Below are positions 63,663 through 64,000 of a stretch of 64,000 nt of DNA, in pieces. Position 1 is the stretch's first letter. Every line of letters begins with the position of its first letter. Source of the stretch: UBA5336 sp039815055 (GTDB lineage Bacteria > Pseudomonadota > Alphaproteobacteria > Caulobacterales > Hyphomonadaceae). A program made the position numbers and the translations under genes. The stretch lies in the NCBI GenBank assembly GCA_039815055.1, contig JBCCAA010000002.1, positions 28,811 to 92,810 of the forward strand. The letters run 5' to 3'. Under the pieces are notes generated by a model. That model had not been told where the DNA came from. It searched no databases and saw nothing but the letters and a program-made list of their open reading frames with translations.

Positions 63663-64000
63663 AGGTCACCATCATTGAAACCGGCAAACCGCCACCGACG
63701 CTGCGCGACGATTGGCCGGGCTACCCTGCAATGTTCACAAAGCTTCTGCGCGCTGCTGATGGCGACATGAAGTTCGATACCATCGACCTGGTCTCAGGCG
63801 CGTCATTGCCCGATCCATCCAAGCTGGAGGCGGTATTGGTCACCGGATCGCGTGCCGGCGTCTATGATGACGAGCCCTGGATGGCGGCGCTGATGGATTT
63901 CATCCGCTGGACGGCGGCGGAAAACGTACCTCAGATCGGGGTCTGCTTCGGCCACCAGGCCGTGGCGCAGGCGCTGGGAGGCCAGGTGATCAAATCACCA
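63659..64000 (+). CDS. Class I glutamine amidotransferase, partial
   Basis: The first 114 residues of a cytoplasmic class I glutamine amidotransferase-like protein that runs off the window. It starts MKVTIIETGKPPP, has LVTGSRAGVYDDEPWM, and the nucleophile elbow with Cys96 in IGVCFGHQAVAQALGG. This form is like GMP-synthase-related stand-alone domains that hydrolyse gamma-glutamyl amides. The catalytic His-Glu pair would lie beyond the end. Its ATG overlaps the DUF885 stop (ATGA). Confidence 0.85.
   Translation, partial: MKVTIIETGKPPPTLRDDWPGYPAMFTKLLRAADGDMKFDTIDLVSGASLPDPSKLEAVLVTGSRAGVYDDEPWMAALMDFIRWTAAENVPQIGVCFGHQAVAQALGGQVIKSP

Overview
The window looks like a chromosomal segment of an alphaproteobacterium, most likely of the Hyphomonadaceae/Maricaulales group. 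That placement is inferred from gene content and protein style; no database was searched. Supporting signs are the separate b and b' subunits of an F0 ATP synthase operon, the murA-DUF2948-hisD-UPF0262 block, the ppx-ppk-hdaA-DUF2066 / purM-purN block, the aroQ-accB-accC-aat-DUF2155-mlaD-NDUFA12 neighbourhood and a large TonB-dependent receptor. Almost everything is ordinary, densely packed chromosome. I saw no rRNA, tRNA, CRISPR array, insertion sequence, prophage or attachment site.

Layout. 1-2365: end of the ATP synthase F0 operon (atpB, atpE, b', b) with its terminator. 2366-2589: two truncated gene tails back to back, a likely deletion scar. 2602-6938 (minus strand): an unknown protein, UPF0262, hisD, DUF2948, murA and a small conserved-looking protein. 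7122-10761: a ferric-iron-type ABC importer (lipoprotein, double permease, ATPase). 10860-13073: an exported M48 protease with TPR repeats and a DsbA-like lipoprotein. 13070-14122 (minus): thiS-thiG. 14182-17111: aroQ, accB, accC, aat. 17131-18672 (minus): NDUFA12, mlaD, DUF2155. 18841-21036: a degenerate relative of the B12-dependent ribonucleotide reductase. 21138-22406: two exported pentapeptide-repeat proteins. 22415-24913 (minus): nnrU-like and aspS. 25027-26193: rnd. 26190-31576 (minus): ppx, ppk, hdaA, DUF2066. 31686-33310: purM, purN. 33291-35674 (minus): mmsA, a DUF962 protein, a BON-LysM protein. 35850-40135: thiolase, a thioredoxin-fold lipoprotein, a Trp-phased acidic protein. 40362-42602: TonB-dependent receptor. 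42657-43271 (minus): DUF1285. 43363-50089: a MoxR/DUF58/BatA-DUF4159/VWA operon. 50196-52227: pirin, a small lipoprotein and two unknowns. 52210-54373 (minus): fasciclin protein and MscS-type channel. 54580-55684: a TerB-DnaJ protein and a small membrane protein. 55685-61790 (minus): succinate dehydrogenase with two foreign genes between sdhA and sdhB. 61839-64000: a DUF885 peptidase-like protein and the start of a glutamine amidotransferase.

The most interesting item is the 731-residue protein at 18841-21036. Its C-terminal third is a well-preserved NrdJ tail (TSCPD domain plus a four-cysteine zinc-ribbon-like end). The upstream part keeps only the outline of the NrdJ barrel and none of its catalytic motifs, yet the gene has a strong ribosome binding site and a long intact frame. 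This suggests a pseudoenzyme or regulator built from a ribonucleotide reductase. Other points worth following are a start codon held in the loop of a terminator-like hairpin (37082-37113), a terminator overlapping the channel gene start (53772-53805), an acidic protein with tryptophans spaced about 18 residues apart (38507-40135), and the interrupted sdh operon.
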